Assembly (NCBI GenBank): GCA_007376285.1
Contig: VMFZ01000002.1
Location: 1-52,042 of the forward strand
Reading direction: 5' to 3'
DNA: 52,042 nucleotides
Origin: Parcubacteria group bacterium Gr01-1014_17
GTDB taxonomy: Bacteria > Patescibacteriota > Minisyncoccia > Phycocordibacterales > UBA10002
Below are positions 6,301 through 15,916 of the stretch, piece after piece; position 1 is the first letter of the stretch, and the number at the start of each line of letters is the position of its first letter. The position numbers and the translations under genes were made by a program. The notes under the pieces are model-generated. The model was not told where the DNA came from, made no database searches, and worked only from the letters and a program-made list of their open reading frames with translations.

Positions 6301-8124
6301 TTATTGGGCGATAATAATCACTGAACCGGAAACGCCGGAACCATCGACTGCAATCGCACGAACCCGCATATTGCCTAAATCAATACTCGTCAATAAACCT
6401 GCCGAAGTAATCGTTCCTCCGCCGTCAAGACCGCCGACATTCTCGCCGCCCGGACAATTGTTGGTAACATTGTCGCATCCGATAATCCAACTCACGGACT
6501 TATTCGTCGCGTTTGCAGGCAACACGGCAACGCTCATTTGCAAAGTGCCGTTCAAAGAAATCGTAGTTGCGTTGTTTGCTCCAGTTACTGTAATACTTGT
6601 TACCAATACTTTCCGCACCTGAACAGTGCGCGTTGCGGTTGCGGTATTTCCAAGCGCGTCCGCCGCGGTATAGGTAATCGTATAATCGCCCTCCGCATTT
6701 ACATTGACCGAACCCGAAGAAACAACGGATACCGCTCCATCGCGGGTATCACTTGCCGTCGCGCCAGAATCAGTATAGGTGGTGCCAAAATCGTGCGTTA
6801 TGCTTGTGTTGCCGGTAATCGTAATCACTGGCGCAGTCGTATCCACGGTGATGGTCTTGCTGATATAGTCGTTAAACTCGTTGCCAGCCGCGTCTTTGAT
6901 ATGCACTTTTACACGATATACGCCATCTGTACGCACGCCTTGCGACACATCGCCAGTCCAAGTTTTGGCGCACGAAGAGCCGCCGTCTTCGCACCCAACT
7001 CCTGACTGGAAAATCTTGTACACAGATGCATCAATTTGTTTTTCAACTTTTACGGAAAGCCAATTCACCGGTTCGCTTGACGCAAGCGCAACCGCGACGG
7101 TAGTGGACGCGATATTCACCGCCACATCTTGAACAACGCCGTTCAATGAAAAACTAGTGAGAGATGGTACAATCTTATCAATATTTCCGACAGTGGCCGT
7201 GGTACTTCCGGTATTGCTAGCCACATCCGCAAATTGAAAAGTGAAACTGCCGTTGTTAGTAAAAGTGGTCGTGGTAGCGCCGCTATTGTTGGTAACGGTT
7301 ACTGGCTCACTTGGAGTAAGCGTCGCTGTTACATTCTGATTCGTGGGGGTCGTAGTGCTGTAGCCAATCGTTCCTGTGGGCGCAATCGTATCTTGTACCA
7401 CAACCGTTCTCGTCACAGTGGTGGCGGCATTTCCCGCCAAATCGGAAGCATTATAGGAAAGAGTGTAAGTGCCTATGCTCGCAACGGTCACGGTACCCGA
7501 CAATACAACACTGGAATTGATACTTCCGTCAATCGTATCGGACGCAGTCGCTCCCGCGTCAGTATAGGCAGTGCCGCGCTCAATGGTAACTGGTGAAGTA
7601 CCCAAGAGAGTGATAACGGGTGCCGTCGTGTCTGGAGTGGTCGAAATCCCGTAGTTTGTCGTGTACGAACCGCCTACTGAACCCATAGGAATACGCGCTT
7701 CAACAGTAATCTGAATCTGCCGTCCGGCGGTTGAAGTGCTCAAATCGAAAGCCGAGTTCGTACTCGGCAGTAAATTTATAACGCTTCCGTATGTATCAGC
7801 CGTAGCGACTGAAATCGCGCTTCCCACAGAAGCCGCATTTGACGATTGCGCCGAGTAAAACCGCACATTTCCGGCAACAGGAATTGTTCCGCTTGCGCTC
7901 GTCCAATTTCCAAATTTCATCTGCAACACTGGCTCATTTGACGGCACGGTTACGGAGAATACCCATTTCCATCCGTGCGCAAAGTCCCCATCCGCCTGGG
8001 CGTATGTTTTTTCCGCAGAAATTGTAGTTATTCCCAAAACCCCGTCAGCGTGCGCGAGGGGCGCAGAAAAACCAAGTACGAGAAAAACAAAAACAGGAAA
8101 CAAAAAAAGGAGATTACGGTTCAT
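6301..8124 (-). CDS. secreted Ig-like adhesin with DUF5011 and Big_2 repeats
   Basis: The 607-residue product has a signal peptide (FPVFVFLVLGFSAPLAHA). A beta-rich N-terminal domain follows to about residue 165. Two DUF5011/HYR-like domains (GTAYTDAGATASDTIDGS, GTYTLSYNASDLAGNAATT and GTTYTDSGATASDTRDGA, GDYTITYTAADALGNTATA) flank further bacterial Ig-like modules, and a Big_2-type domain (VTSITVTGANNATTISLNG) lies near the C-terminus. No transmembrane anchor or LPXTG motif is seen. Such repeats form extended adhesin stalks. It sits 2 nt upstream of the dockerin gene in the same direction. Confidence 0.8.
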   Translation of the reverse strand: MNRNLLFLFPVFVFLVLGFSAPLAHADGVLGITTISAEKTYAQADGDFAHGWKWVFSVTVPSNEPVLQMKFGNWTSASGTIPVAGNVRFYSAQSSNAASVGSAISVATADTYGSVINLLPSTNSAFDLSTSTAGRQIQITVEARIPMGSVGGSYTTNYGISTTPDTTAPVITLLGTSPVTIERGTAYTDAGATASDTIDGSINSSVVLSGTVTVASIGTYTLSYNASDLAGNAATTVTRTVVVQDTIAPTGTIGYSTTTPTNQNVTATLTPSEPVTVTNNSGATTTTFTNNGSFTFQFADVASNTGSTTATVGNIDKIVPSLTSFSLNGVVQDVAVNIASTTVAVALASSEPVNWLSVKVEKQIDASVYKIFQSGVGCEDGGSSCAKTWTGDVSQGVRTDGVYRVKVHIKDAAGNEFNDYISKTITVDTTAPVITITGNTSITHDFGTTYTDSGATASDTRDGAVSVVSSGSVNVNAEGDYTITYTAADALGNTATATRTVQVRKVLVTSITVTGANNATTISLNGTLQMSVAVLPANATNKSVSWIIGCDNVTNNCPGGENVGGLDGGGTITSAGLLTSIDLGNMRVRAIAVDGSGVSGSVIIIAQ

Positions 8125-8167
8125 GTACCGCCAATGCTACTCTCATTATTTTTGCTGTCAACTAATT

Positions 8168-9355
8168 TCAGTTGCCAAATACTTCTTGAAGTTTTGCGCG
8201 TGTTTTTGGCCCAAGATTCCCGTATCCAGCATCCCCAGAGCGGGCAACGCCATATTTCACCTGAAACTTCTGAATCGCCTTTGTGGTCAGAGAACCGAAA
8301 TACGAGGTCTCATTTCCAGGCGAACCAACCCCCGATTCCATAATGCGCGTGTCGGGGTCAGTATTAAGCAGTTGCTGGAGGCGCTTTACATCAGTACTGT
8401 TTGCCCCGATAGAAAGCGTTCTGGTAAATACCGCTGACACCGCTCCAGCCGTAGGAGTTGGAGTTGGAGTTGGAGTTGGAACAGGTGCCGCTTGTTCCAT
8501 TATTGAGGGAACGACACTCGCTATTTCTAACAACTTCGCCCGCGTTTTCGCGCCGACCAGCCCATATCCTGTCGTGTCTGGAGTCCCGGACGAAACAATG
8601 CCGTATTTTACTTGAAACTTCTGTACTGCTTTCTCTGTCAGTTTTCCGAAGCGGTTCGTCTCATATCCGGGAGAGCCATCTCCGCTTACAGCAATCGTAA
8701 TTCCAATTTTATTCAGAAGTTGCTGGAGTACTTTAACATCATTATTCGTGGCTCCAGAACGAAGCGCTTTAGAACTTGTGAATACAGGAGAAACGAGGGG
8801 CGCAACCGCTTGTGCGGGAAGTGCAGGCGGTACAACCACTGCGGGGATATTCACAACCGGTATTTTAATATTTTGCGCTACCGTAGATGGCGGTGTGGGG
8901 TTAATGAGTCCAGCCGGTGTGCTTCCGCCTCCGCCAGAAGAAGATGACGATGAACTAGGAACCGTGGCGCTGGTGGCGCTACTACCGCAAGCAGATGACT
9001 GTGGCGTAACGGTAATAATCGTTTCACTGCTGTCGGAAGAAGAAAACTTCAATATAGACGACGAACTACCGCATTCGTTGGTTGTAATGTATTGAACTGG
9101 AGCACTCGTCGTGAGTTGTTTTTTGTCAGTAGAGGTTACTTGAATAGACGAACCAGAACGGAGAGTAAAAAAGAAACGGTCGGAATTAACAGTAATGGAC
9201 TCTACCACAGCACTCGAACCCGACACACTTAAGTTAATACCTCCAGCAGTTATCACCACATCGGTAGTAAGCGTCACATCATCAAATACTGCAAAGCTTA
9301 TTGTTGGTGCAATGATAAGTAGCGCAAAGAGCAGTGTAAATAAGAATTTGTACAT
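8168..9355 (-). CDS. secreted protein with two peptidoglycan-binding-like domains
   Basis: The 395-residue product has a signal peptide (LLFALLIIAPTISFA), an N-terminal beta domain (about 20-125), a Ser/Gly/Pro-rich linker, then two PG_binding_1-like modules (about residues 195-280 and 310-395) with the pattern LRSGATNNDVKVLQQLLN, RFGKLTEKAVQKFQVKYGI, GAKTRAKL. A (PT)n linker separates them. A related module is at the start of the S-layer-like protein. In CPR such modules are thought to fix surface proteins to the wall; that is inference here. It lies 43 nt upstream of the adhesin gene in the same direction. Confidence 0.85.
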   Translation of the reverse strand: MYKFLFTLLFALLIIAPTISFAVFDDVTLTTDVVITAGGINLSVSGSSAVVESITVNSDRFFFTLRSGSSIQVTSTDKKQLTTSAPVQYITTNECGSSSSILKFSSSDSSETIITVTPQSSACGSSATSATVPSSSSSSSGGGGSTPAGLINPTPPSTVAQNIKIPVVNIPAVVVPPALPAQAVAPLVSPVFTSSKALRSGATNNDVKVLQQLLNKIGITIAVSGDGSPGYETNRFGKLTEKAVQKFQVKYGIVSSGTPDTTGYGLVGAKTRAKLLEIASVVPSIMEQAAPVPTPTPTPTPTAGAVSAVFTRTLSIGANSTDVKRLQQLLNTDPDTRIMESGVGSPGNETSYFGSLTTKAIQKFQVKYGVARSGDAGYGNLGPKTRAKLQEVFGN

Positions 9356-9379
9356 AAATGACCCATAGTTTGCAAGAAG

Positions 9380-10585
9380 CTACTTAATCGCCATCCACGA
9401 GACACTCGTAGAGATTGGATCTAAACCTCCACCAAATGCACCGCTGGTAGAGGCATGACCACTGTTATACACCGCAATACTGATAGCGTCATCTGCTGTA
9501 GAAGATGCGCTTACAAGAGAAAGACCGTATTCAAGTTGAGTGGCAGTTATAAATATTCTTTCAGGATTTGTTCCGGCTGTTGTCCTTCCCGTCACACCGG
9601 TTGCCCCTGTGCAACTGACAATTAATGTGGAGCTCGCTTGAATAAAACCTGGATCTAAGGTACAGGCACCAAAACGAATTTGACTCACTGGTGAGCCGTT
9701 AATTCCGAGAATGGCTCCTGCGCTAGAGGTAGTTGTGCCTGTGACGCCAAGACGCACAAACGGAGATGATGATGCGATGCCGACACGCCCATCGTTTCCG
9801 TCAACCATAAGAAACGGAGTGGTGGTTCCCGCGTCGCTGACCGCGAAAATGGGGGTAGAGGCACCGACAGTCCCGCCCACCGCTTCAAATGAAACAAGGG
9901 CCCACGGGGAAGTTGTTCCCACGCCAATCCTGCCACCGGCGTCTATCACAAACGGAGTTGTATCATTCGCACTGTCCTCTGCAAAGAAAGTGTAATTGCT
10001 TCCCGCGTTGGAAAGAAGGAACGCTGTAGCAGAACTATTGCTTGAGGTAGCAACCGATAACGAAGCACCCGGGGTGGAGGTACCGACGCCAAGATTGCCG
10101 CCAATCGTGTAATATATGCCACCGCCGCCAAATACGGAAAGTGGATGCAACGGAGAGGTCGTGCCTACCCCAACATTACCAGATGCATCAATCACAAATG
10201 GGGTGCCGTCATTGGCGCTGTCTTCCGCGTAAAAAGCATAGTTGGAACCAAGGTTTGAGAGGAGGAGCGCGGTCTGAGTTGCCGCAGTACCAGTTGCAAT
10301 CGCGAACGCCGCACCGGGAGTGGTAGTTCCTATACCGATACCGAAGCCACCGCTTATGGTTGAAGTTGCCGTACCGTTACCAAGATTAATGTCATTGCCG
10401 TATATATTGAGATCAGCAGCCAGATGCCCGATTCCGGTAACGGTTAAGGTACCGCCCGTATTAATGTTAGTGCTGATAGTTGTTGCGGCATTGACTGCAG
10501 TTACCACAAAAAGTACGACAAAAACAACCGAAAAAACAACAGAGAACGGACCCCTACTTAAGAGAAGCGTGCGAAATTTCAACAT
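9380..10585 (-). CDS. secreted fibre-like repeat protein
   Basis: The 401-residue product has an N-terminal hydrophobic segment (VVFSVVFVVLFVVTAVNA), then at least five short repeats of the type GIGIGTTTPGAAFAI, NVGVGTTSPLHPLSV, NLGVGTSTPGASLSV, RIGVGTTSPWALVSF and RVGIASSSPFVRLGV. Between them is a duplicated block (LLSN.GSNY.F.AEDSAND..PFVIDA.G). Such GxVGVGTTxP repeats form beta-helical fibres in phage tail fibres and CPR surface proteins. The C-terminus is a compact beta domain ending STSVSWMAIK. No chaperone or peptidase domain is visible. It is followed 24 nt later by the peptidoglycan-binding-domain gene. Confidence 0.8.
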   Translation of the reverse strand: MLKFRTLLLSRGPFSVVFSVVFVVLFVVTAVNAATTISTNINTGGTLTVTGIGHLAADLNIYGNDINLGNGTATSTISGGFGIGIGTTTPGAAFAIATGTAATQTALLLSNLGSNYAFYAEDSANDGTPFVIDASGNVGVGTTSPLHPLSVFGGGGIYYTIGGNLGVGTSTPGASLSVATSSNSSATAFLLSNAGSNYTFFAEDSANDTTPFVIDAGGRIGVGTTSPWALVSFEAVGGTVGASTPIFAVSDAGTTTPFLMVDGNDGRVGIASSSPFVRLGVTGTTTSSAGAILGINGSPVSQIRFGACTLDPGFIQASSTLIVSCTGATGVTGRTTAGTNPERIFITATQLEYGLSLVSASSTADDAISIAVYNSGHASTSGAFGGGLDPISTSVSWMAIK

Positions 10586-10648
10586 ATAATTTTATAAATA
10601 AAGTTAGACCTTCCTAATACCAGACCATAATTTTACATACTGTTTCAA

Positions 10649-10654
10649 ATTATA
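10649..10654 (-). promoter_or_regulatory. possible -10 box of the fibre-protein gene
   Basis: TATAAT lies on the - strand 64 nt upstream of the start, in a 126-nt AT-rich gap. No convincing -35 box is seen. A single DnaA-box-like TTATCCACA (10686-10694) is in the same gap. Confidence 0.3.
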
Positions 10655-10711
10655 CCGCACTATCTAAAAAATAAAGAAAGTGGGGTGTGGATAACTTCTG
10701 GTTTTTACAAT

Positions 10712-12739
10712 TTATTGTTCCTCTTCAATTTTCTTTCTGATATATTCTGCTTTTTCGTACTGCCCCACTCTCTCATACGAATCCGCAAGCCGGTTGTCTA
10801 AAAACATTGTTTCCCCAAAGATTTTCTTCATATACGCGTCGGCTTCAACATATTTGCGCGCGTACACGAGTGAAATAGCATATAACCGTTTGGATTCTAT
10901 GTCCTCGCCGTCGGGTAAGATGTCCGCGGCTTGTTTAAAGATTGTCACCGCTTTATCAAACTTTCCCATATTCAGAAAACTGGTTCCCCATTCATAAAGC
11001 GAGGGTTGTTTGTTCGGTGAAAGGGCTACTGCTTTTTCCAAAAACGGTACAGCGGCGGCATACTGCCGATAGGTGTTGAGCACCGTACCAAGCCGCAAAA
11101 GATATCGCGGGTCGCCGGGCGATTCTGCAATCTGCTGCGATAACTCTTGCGTAACTAATGAGACAATTTTAGCGCGCGATTCATCTTTAAGCGGTACACT
11201 AGAAACATCAACGGCAAATTGTGCGAGCATTTCGCGTGCTTCGGTGGTCGCAAATGTGTTGAGCGAGATGGCGCGGGTAAAATATCCGAGCCGCTCATCC
11301 AGATTGGGAGAGGGGCTCCGAAGCCCAAGATTAATGGCGTGCGCCGCAACGGCGGGTTTTGCGATGGTGAAATAAAAAATAATACTGGCTATAGCACAAA
11401 CCAAGAAAATAAAAAACATCCTCCGATTTTCGGAAGCTCCCCCTTTCAAGGGGGGTTGGGGGGATGTGATTGTGTATTCCGCGAAGCGTTTTTTTGACTC
11501 TGCATACGCCAAAAACGAGAAGAAAATTATTGACGATGTAACTGTATCAAAAGAAAAGATATTAAACGCGGCATATCCTGCAAACATTCCGGAAAGTGCG
11601 ACTTTTTCCCACGAGGAAAAAGCGGCAACGCGGCGACTCCAGACCGCGCGCGCGAGCCCAACCCAAAGCGCGAGGTACGCAAGCAAACCAATACCACCCG
11701 CCTGCACAAGCCAATCAAGATAAGTGTTGTGTGCGCGGTCAAACCATTGTTCCCGCCCATACAAGCGCGGGTCGTAATATTTCACAAAAACAGAGCGATA
11801 CCCTTCGGGACCCCAACCGAACAGCGAACGCTCTTTCGCCCCTTGAAGCGCAATCTTCCATGACAAAAACCGCGCTTCTGCATCTTGTCCGGTGAGTGAA
11901 ATAGAAAGAAGGCGGCCAAGCAATGGATGAGCCGTGGCAGAGGGAATCTGGCGCAAAGCAAAAAATAACCCAACAAAGAGCGCGAGCCCCGCGAGCGCTG
12001 CAATGCTAAACCGCTTTATACTCACACTTTCTTTACAAAGCAAAAATGCCGCGCTTCCGGATACAAAAAGCGCTACGGGAAGCGCGACAAACGCGCTTCT
12101 TGTTCCCGAAGCAAGTGCGAGAAAAACAAACAATGCGGAGCAGGTGGTATACATGAGACGCCGTCGCCGCACCATCTCACCTGAAGCGAGAAAGAGCCCG
12201 AGCCCAGCCGAAAGCAGCATATAAGCGGCAAAAAATGAAGGGTTACCGACGGTTGCATCAATACGCAACACTCCTTGGTGTGTAGGAAGAACACTCACAA
12301 GTTGAAGAAGTGCAATGACGGACACGATGATAGCCGTCCCGATGAAGGTGTTAAAAAAAATCTTCCAAGATTTTTCGTCTAATAAATGGGACGCAGAAAA
12401 GAAAAACGCTGCAAGAAAAAGCGCGCCCACTAATCCGTCCATCCGTTCAAGCGTTGACCAAAATGCCAAAGACGGATATGGCGCGAGCATGGTTGCACTA
12501 CCAATCAAAATTATAAATACAGACATCGCCCATACCAAAAACGAGGAACGCGGCCGAAAGCGCTCGGGCGACTGAACCCATAGCAAAATCCAGCACGCCA
12601 ATGCCATGAGTGCGAGTGCTCGAAAAAAGAAATTCCTACCGCTCGTATAGGGAAACAAAAAACCTAGGTACACCGCGAGCGGAGTAAGCGGAATCAAAAA
12701 CAGAACGCTGACACCAACACGCCGCGTCAACCAAGTCAT
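10712..12739 (-). CDS. O-antigen ligase (WaaL-like) membrane protein with C-terminal TPRs, copy 1
   Basis: The product is about 675 residues from the preferred start MTWLTRRVGVS (the frame extends to 12766). About eleven transmembrane helices occupy residues 1-435. The periplasmic loop has the Wzy/WaaL signature: LFGWGPEGYRSVF, KYYDPRLYGREQWFDRAHNTYLDW, including the conserved His before NTYLDW. The C-terminal third is TPR-like (AAVPFLEKAVALSPNKQ, KAVTIFKQAADILPDGED). WaaL proteins join polysaccharide to a carrier; in a lipopolysaccharide-free CPR cell it may glycosylate surface proteins such as the S-layer-like protein (inference). Residues around 434-451 (SPQPPLKGGASENR) come from a palindromic insert. 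A paralogue lies immediately upstream. Confidence 0.85.
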   Translation of the reverse strand: MTWLTRRVGVSVLFLIPLTPLAVYLGFLFPYTSGRNFFFRALALMALACWILLWVQSPERFRPRSSFLVWAMSVFIILIGSATMLAPYPSLAFWSTLERMDGLVGALFLAAFFFSASHLLDEKSWKIFFNTFIGTAIIVSVIALLQLVSVLPTHQGVLRIDATVGNPSFFAAYMLLSAGLGLFLASGEMVRRRRLMYTTCSALFVFLALASGTRSAFVALPVALFVSGSAAFLLCKESVSIKRFSIAALAGLALFVGLFFALRQIPSATAHPLLGRLLSISLTGQDAEARFLSWKIALQGAKERSLFGWGPEGYRSVFVKYYDPRLYGREQWFDRAHNTYLDWLVQAGGIGLLAYLALWVGLARAVWSRRVAAFSSWEKVALSGMFAGYAAFNIFSFDTVTSSIIFFSFLAYAESKKRFAEYTITSPQPPLKGGASENRRMFFIFLVCAIASIIFYFTIAKPAVAAHAINLGLRSPSPNLDERLGYFTRAISLNTFATTEAREMLAQFAVDVSSVPLKDESRAKIVSLVTQELSQQIAESPGDPRYLLRLGTVLNTYRQYAAAVPFLEKAVALSPNKQPSLYEWGTSFLNMGKFDKAVTIFKQAADILPDGEDIESKRLYAISLVYARKYVEADAYMKKIFGETMFLDNRLADSYERVGQYEKAEYIRKKIEEEQ
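11416..11467. repeat. palindromic element with ACATCC/GGATGT ends inside the ligase gene
   Basis: The 52-bp unit starts ACATCC and ends GGATGT, with a core of CTCCCCCTTTC AAGGGGGG and a G-rich arm. It codes in frame for TSPQPPLKGGASENR, at the junction of the membrane and TPR regions. Its ends and core match the longer element inside argS (43116-43208), which lies in the opposite orientation relative to its gene. Confidence 0.75.
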
Positions 12740-12771
12740 AGTATTATGATGTGCGAAACCCAGCATAAGAG

Positions 12772-14997
12772 CTATCTTTTTCTTCTCAATACACCGTTCG
12801 ACGATTGAATGATCTTTATCATACTGTCGGCATCGACTGCGTATTGAGGACTCTTTTTTAGACCTTCTTGTATTTCTTTTATTGCCATTTCTTCAGGATA
12901 TCCGGCGAAAAATAGCGCACCTCCGTAACGGATTTGTGCAAGACCATTATTCGGCTCTATTTTTAATAAGTTACGATATGTGTTAATTAACTCTTCGTCT
13001 TTACCTGCTTCAGTGTATGCCCGAATAATTCGTTCATCAACGACATAGGGGTCAGGGAACAATGGTGGAATTAACACTTTTTTAACTTCAGCTGTATTAC
13101 CGTTGTAGATAAGCCCAACTGCATAAATAATAGCGGCCTCGCGATTTTCCATATTCAACTCGTAGGCGGTTTTGAAGTACGGAACCGCTTCTTGCGCTCT
13201 TCCCACATTCAACCGATTGCCTCCAATTTGGAACAAAAGCGCTTGTTTGTGCGGTGACTGCGCAATGGCGGTCTGCCAATAGGGAAACGCTTGTTTATAC
13301 AACTTAAACGCATCAAGTAGTGACGCCAAAAGCGTGTAGTAGCGCGCATCCGCGGGGCGTTTCTTTATTTCCTTATCAATCTCGCTCGCCGCAACATTCA
13401 GAAACTCCTGCTTCACGGCAACGGGGACTTGTGAAAGTGGTGCTACCGCGGCGGTGACTTGCGCAAGTTGTTCACGAATTTCTGCGTTTGCAAAAGTATT
13501 CAATGCAAGCGCGCGGCGAAACAACGCAAGATTTTCCGAAGGACCTCCTTGGTGTGCGTGAAGCGCTTGCAAAAGCAAGGTACCGGCATACGCGGGACGC
13601 GCATTGAACCAGTACAAAGAAAATGAGAGCACCGCAATAATGGCCGGCGCGCAGGCGCGCGCGACGGCACTCTTTGATGCAAATACGCGCGAGTGAAAGA
13701 GGGGCGCAACTCCTTCCGTTGCACGCGAATAGACATACGCGAGCAACATAAAAAACAAAAAATAACTGGTACCGTTATCAAACACAAACACATTGTTCAC
13801 GGCGTATGCTGTTCCAAAGCCCGCAAAAAGCGCGCGCTCTGCGAAGTCGAAAAGCGGACGACCGCGCGGAGCTTTGGCGCGAAGTATAATTCGTGCGGCA
13901 AAAAACCAGAGCGCAAGATAACCAAAAATTCCAAAAATCCCCCCAGCAATCATCCAGTCAAGATAGGTATTGTGTGCACGGTCAAACCACGCTTCGCGGT
14001 GATACAAACGCGGGTCGTAGTGCTTGTTGAACACAAAATTAAACCCTTCTTGCCCCCAACCAAACAGCGGCCGCTCTGTAAATCCTTTCCACGAAATCTG
14101 CCATATCACAAAACGCGCTTGCGCGTCATCGTTCATTGGAGACGCGGAAAGAATACGACCGAATATCGGATGGTTGCGTAAGTAAGATACTTCCCGTGCC
14201 GTAAAGAATCCGCCGACGGCAAGAAGCGCAAGCACGCATCCCACCATGCCCACGCGCCGAAAGCGAGAAGAGACGCCGCGCGAAAATGCGATGAGCATGG
14301 ACCCTGCGACAAAACCGACAAATAACCCCAGGATTGCGCCGCGCGTTGCGGAAAGAAACACGAGCACCACATTGCCGAGCGCAATCGCCGAAAAACCACC
14401 GACCCACCATGCGTTCTTACCCGCCGTACGCGCATGGTATGCGGTAAGAAGAGCAAAAAAGAGGTGGAACAGCGCATACACGCCAAGGTATATCGCATTG
14501 CCGAAGGTCGCGTCTACACGCACGCCGCCCTGATTTATGTTCAGTACGCCGAAAAATTGAAGCAAAGAATAACCAATTATGAGTACATTTACGCAAAGCG
14601 ACGCGAGCACGAATGTGCGCCATTCTTTTGCGCGAAACATTGCGCCAGCGACGACAAAGTAGAGCGCGAAATGCGCGACGCCTATAAGCCCCTCCATTCG
14701 TTCAAAATTGGACCAGAAACTTTTGTACGGGTCCTCGGCAAGCAGTGTAGATACGCCGAGTGTTACAACAAAAAATAAAACACTCCACAAAAGAGCCGAG
14801 CGGCGCGGGCGATATTCCGGATTTCGGAATGAGAGGATGAGCCACGCGGCGAATGCAATTTCTGCGAGAATCCGAAACGCGAAATTTTTACCGCTAATAA
14901 AAGGGAAAAAAAGCGAATTGGAAACAAAAAGCGGCACAAACACCGCGGCAATAAGTGCGCCTAGAACCGTCCATCGTAATGCTTTATTAAAAGTCAT
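12772..14997 (-). CDS. O-antigen ligase (WaaL-like) membrane protein with C-terminal TPRs, copy 2
   Basis: The 741-residue product has the same architecture as its downstream neighbour: about eleven transmembrane helices, then the loop LFGWGQEGFNFVFNKHYDPRLY and WFDRAHNTYLDWM with the conserved His, then TPR-like repeats (about residues 480-720: ALFRRALALNTFANAEIREQ, AVPYFKTAYELNMENREAA, YRNLLKIEPNNGLAQIRYGG). The two proteins are clearly paralogous but well diverged, so the duplication is old or they have separate substrates. Genes are 5-30 nt apart and probably co-transcribed. No palindromic insert is seen in this copy. Confidence 0.87.
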   Translation of the reverse strand: MTFNKALRWTVLGALIAAVFVPLFVSNSLFFPFISGKNFAFRILAEIAFAAWLILSFRNPEYRPRRSALLWSVLFFVVTLGVSTLLAEDPYKSFWSNFERMEGLIGVAHFALYFVVAGAMFRAKEWRTFVLASLCVNVLIIGYSLLQFFGVLNINQGGVRVDATFGNAIYLGVYALFHLFFALLTAYHARTAGKNAWWVGGFSAIALGNVVLVFLSATRGAILGLFVGFVAGSMLIAFSRGVSSRFRRVGMVGCVLALLAVGGFFTAREVSYLRNHPIFGRILSASPMNDDAQARFVIWQISWKGFTERPLFGWGQEGFNFVFNKHYDPRLYHREAWFDRAHNTYLDWMIAGGIFGIFGYLALWFFAARIILRAKAPRGRPLFDFAERALFAGFGTAYAVNNVFVFDNGTSYFLFFMLLAYVYSRATEGVAPLFHSRVFASKSAVARACAPAIIAVLSFSLYWFNARPAYAGTLLLQALHAHQGGPSENLALFRRALALNTFANAEIREQLAQVTAAVAPLSQVPVAVKQEFLNVAASEIDKEIKKRPADARYYTLLASLLDAFKLYKQAFPYWQTAIAQSPHKQALLFQIGGNRLNVGRAQEAVPYFKTAYELNMENREAAIIYAVGLIYNGNTAEVKKVLIPPLFPDPYVVDERIIRAYTEAGKDEELINTYRNLLKIEPNNGLAQIRYGGALFFAGYPEEMAIKEIQEGLKKSPQYAVDADSMIKIIQSSNGVLRRKR

Positions 14998-14998
14998 A

Positions 14999-15814
14999 TT
15001 ATTTCATTTGTGCCCGAGCTTCTGCGCGATACCCAATAAACATATCCACCAGTTTTGCATTTCCCTGCCGTTCCGCCTCGGCAATCGCTCGGTCGTACTG
15101 TGCGACCGATTCTTCAAACCGCTTCAAATCCGCATACCTTCCCGCAAGCACCGCCATAAGGTCAATAGAACCGGTCTCCAGAATACCTTGTTTGAGCGCG
15201 TCTTCCCACGCATTCGTGCCGAGCTTATACGAATAGCGGTAGAGTTCATACAAACCTCGGTGCCATCCTGGTTGCGTCGGGTCCAATGCAATCGCTTTTT
15301 TGTATGCGGTTTCTGATTTTGTAAAATCTTTCAAGTACAGATGATAGAGAGAACCGAGATTGCCTTGAGGCACCGGTTGCGTCGGCCAAAGCGTTGCAAC
15401 ATACAAAAAAGCATCGCGTGACGCTTCATATCTTTCCAATTGCTTCAATGACATACCAGCAGTAAGCCACGCATCGTAGTTTGTTGGATTGTTTTTGAGT
15501 GAATCTTGCGCGTTTGTTAAATTAGAAAGTATCAATTTTTCGTAGTCATTTTTTGCAACAATACCGGCAACCAGCGCATCCAAATTCGGTGCTTGAGGAA
15601 CGGAAACTACTTGCGGTAAGGGGATGGATTGCACTTTATATCCGCCTCCCGATGGGTCGTTGATTGATACTTCTGGTACTGTAGTGGATGCAAGTGTACC
15701 GTTTGATTCTACAATCGGCTCCTGCTGGTTTTTTCCACGCATGATTAAATACTGAACAAAAGCGGCGAAAAATAACACAAAAACGCCTAAGGTAATTTTC
15801 CATTGTATTTTCAT
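14999..15814 (-). CDS. membrane-anchored TPR protein
   Basis: The 271-residue product has one N-terminal transmembrane helix (ITLGVFVLFFAAFVQYLIM), a low-complexity linker to about residue 75, then TPR-like helices to the end (NYDAWLTAGMSLKQLERYEASRDAFLYVATLWP, SETAYKKAIALDPTQPGWHRGLYELY, DLKRFEESVAQYDRAIAEAE, given in pieces). It is directly upstream of the two ligase/TPR genes (1-nt gap) and most likely helps assemble or tether that machinery on the outer face of the membrane. A specific partner is not evident. Confidence 0.8.
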   Translation of the reverse strand: MKIQWKITLGVFVLFFAAFVQYLIMRGKNQQEPIVESNGTLASTTVPEVSINDPSGGGYKVQSIPLPQVVSVPQAPNLDALVAGIVAKNDYEKLILSNLTNAQDSLKNNPTNYDAWLTAGMSLKQLERYEASRDAFLYVATLWPTQPVPQGNLGSLYHLYLKDFTKSETAYKKAIALDPTQPGWHRGLYELYRYSYKLGTNAWEDALKQGILETGSIDLMAVLAGRYADLKRFEESVAQYDRAIAEAERQGNAKLVDMFIGYRAEARAQMK

Positions 15815-15842
15815 ACCTTTATTTTAACTTTTTTTGCACAAA

Positions 15843-15870
15843 AAAACAACCCCCTTTTGGGGGTTGTTTT
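15843..15870 (-). terminator. terminator after the S-layer-like gene
   Basis: A 12-bp stem (15843-15854 with 15859-15870) around TTTT; on the - strand it ends in a run of seven T. A second hairpin (CTCCGAC/GTCGGAG) sits between it and the stop codon. Being symmetrical, it could act in both directions. It separates the highly expressed surface gene from the TPR/ligase operon. Confidence 0.85.
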
Positions 15871-15916
15871 TTAGACCCTCCGACTGAAGCGTCGGAGCAC
15901 AAGTGGTCTATTCCGT

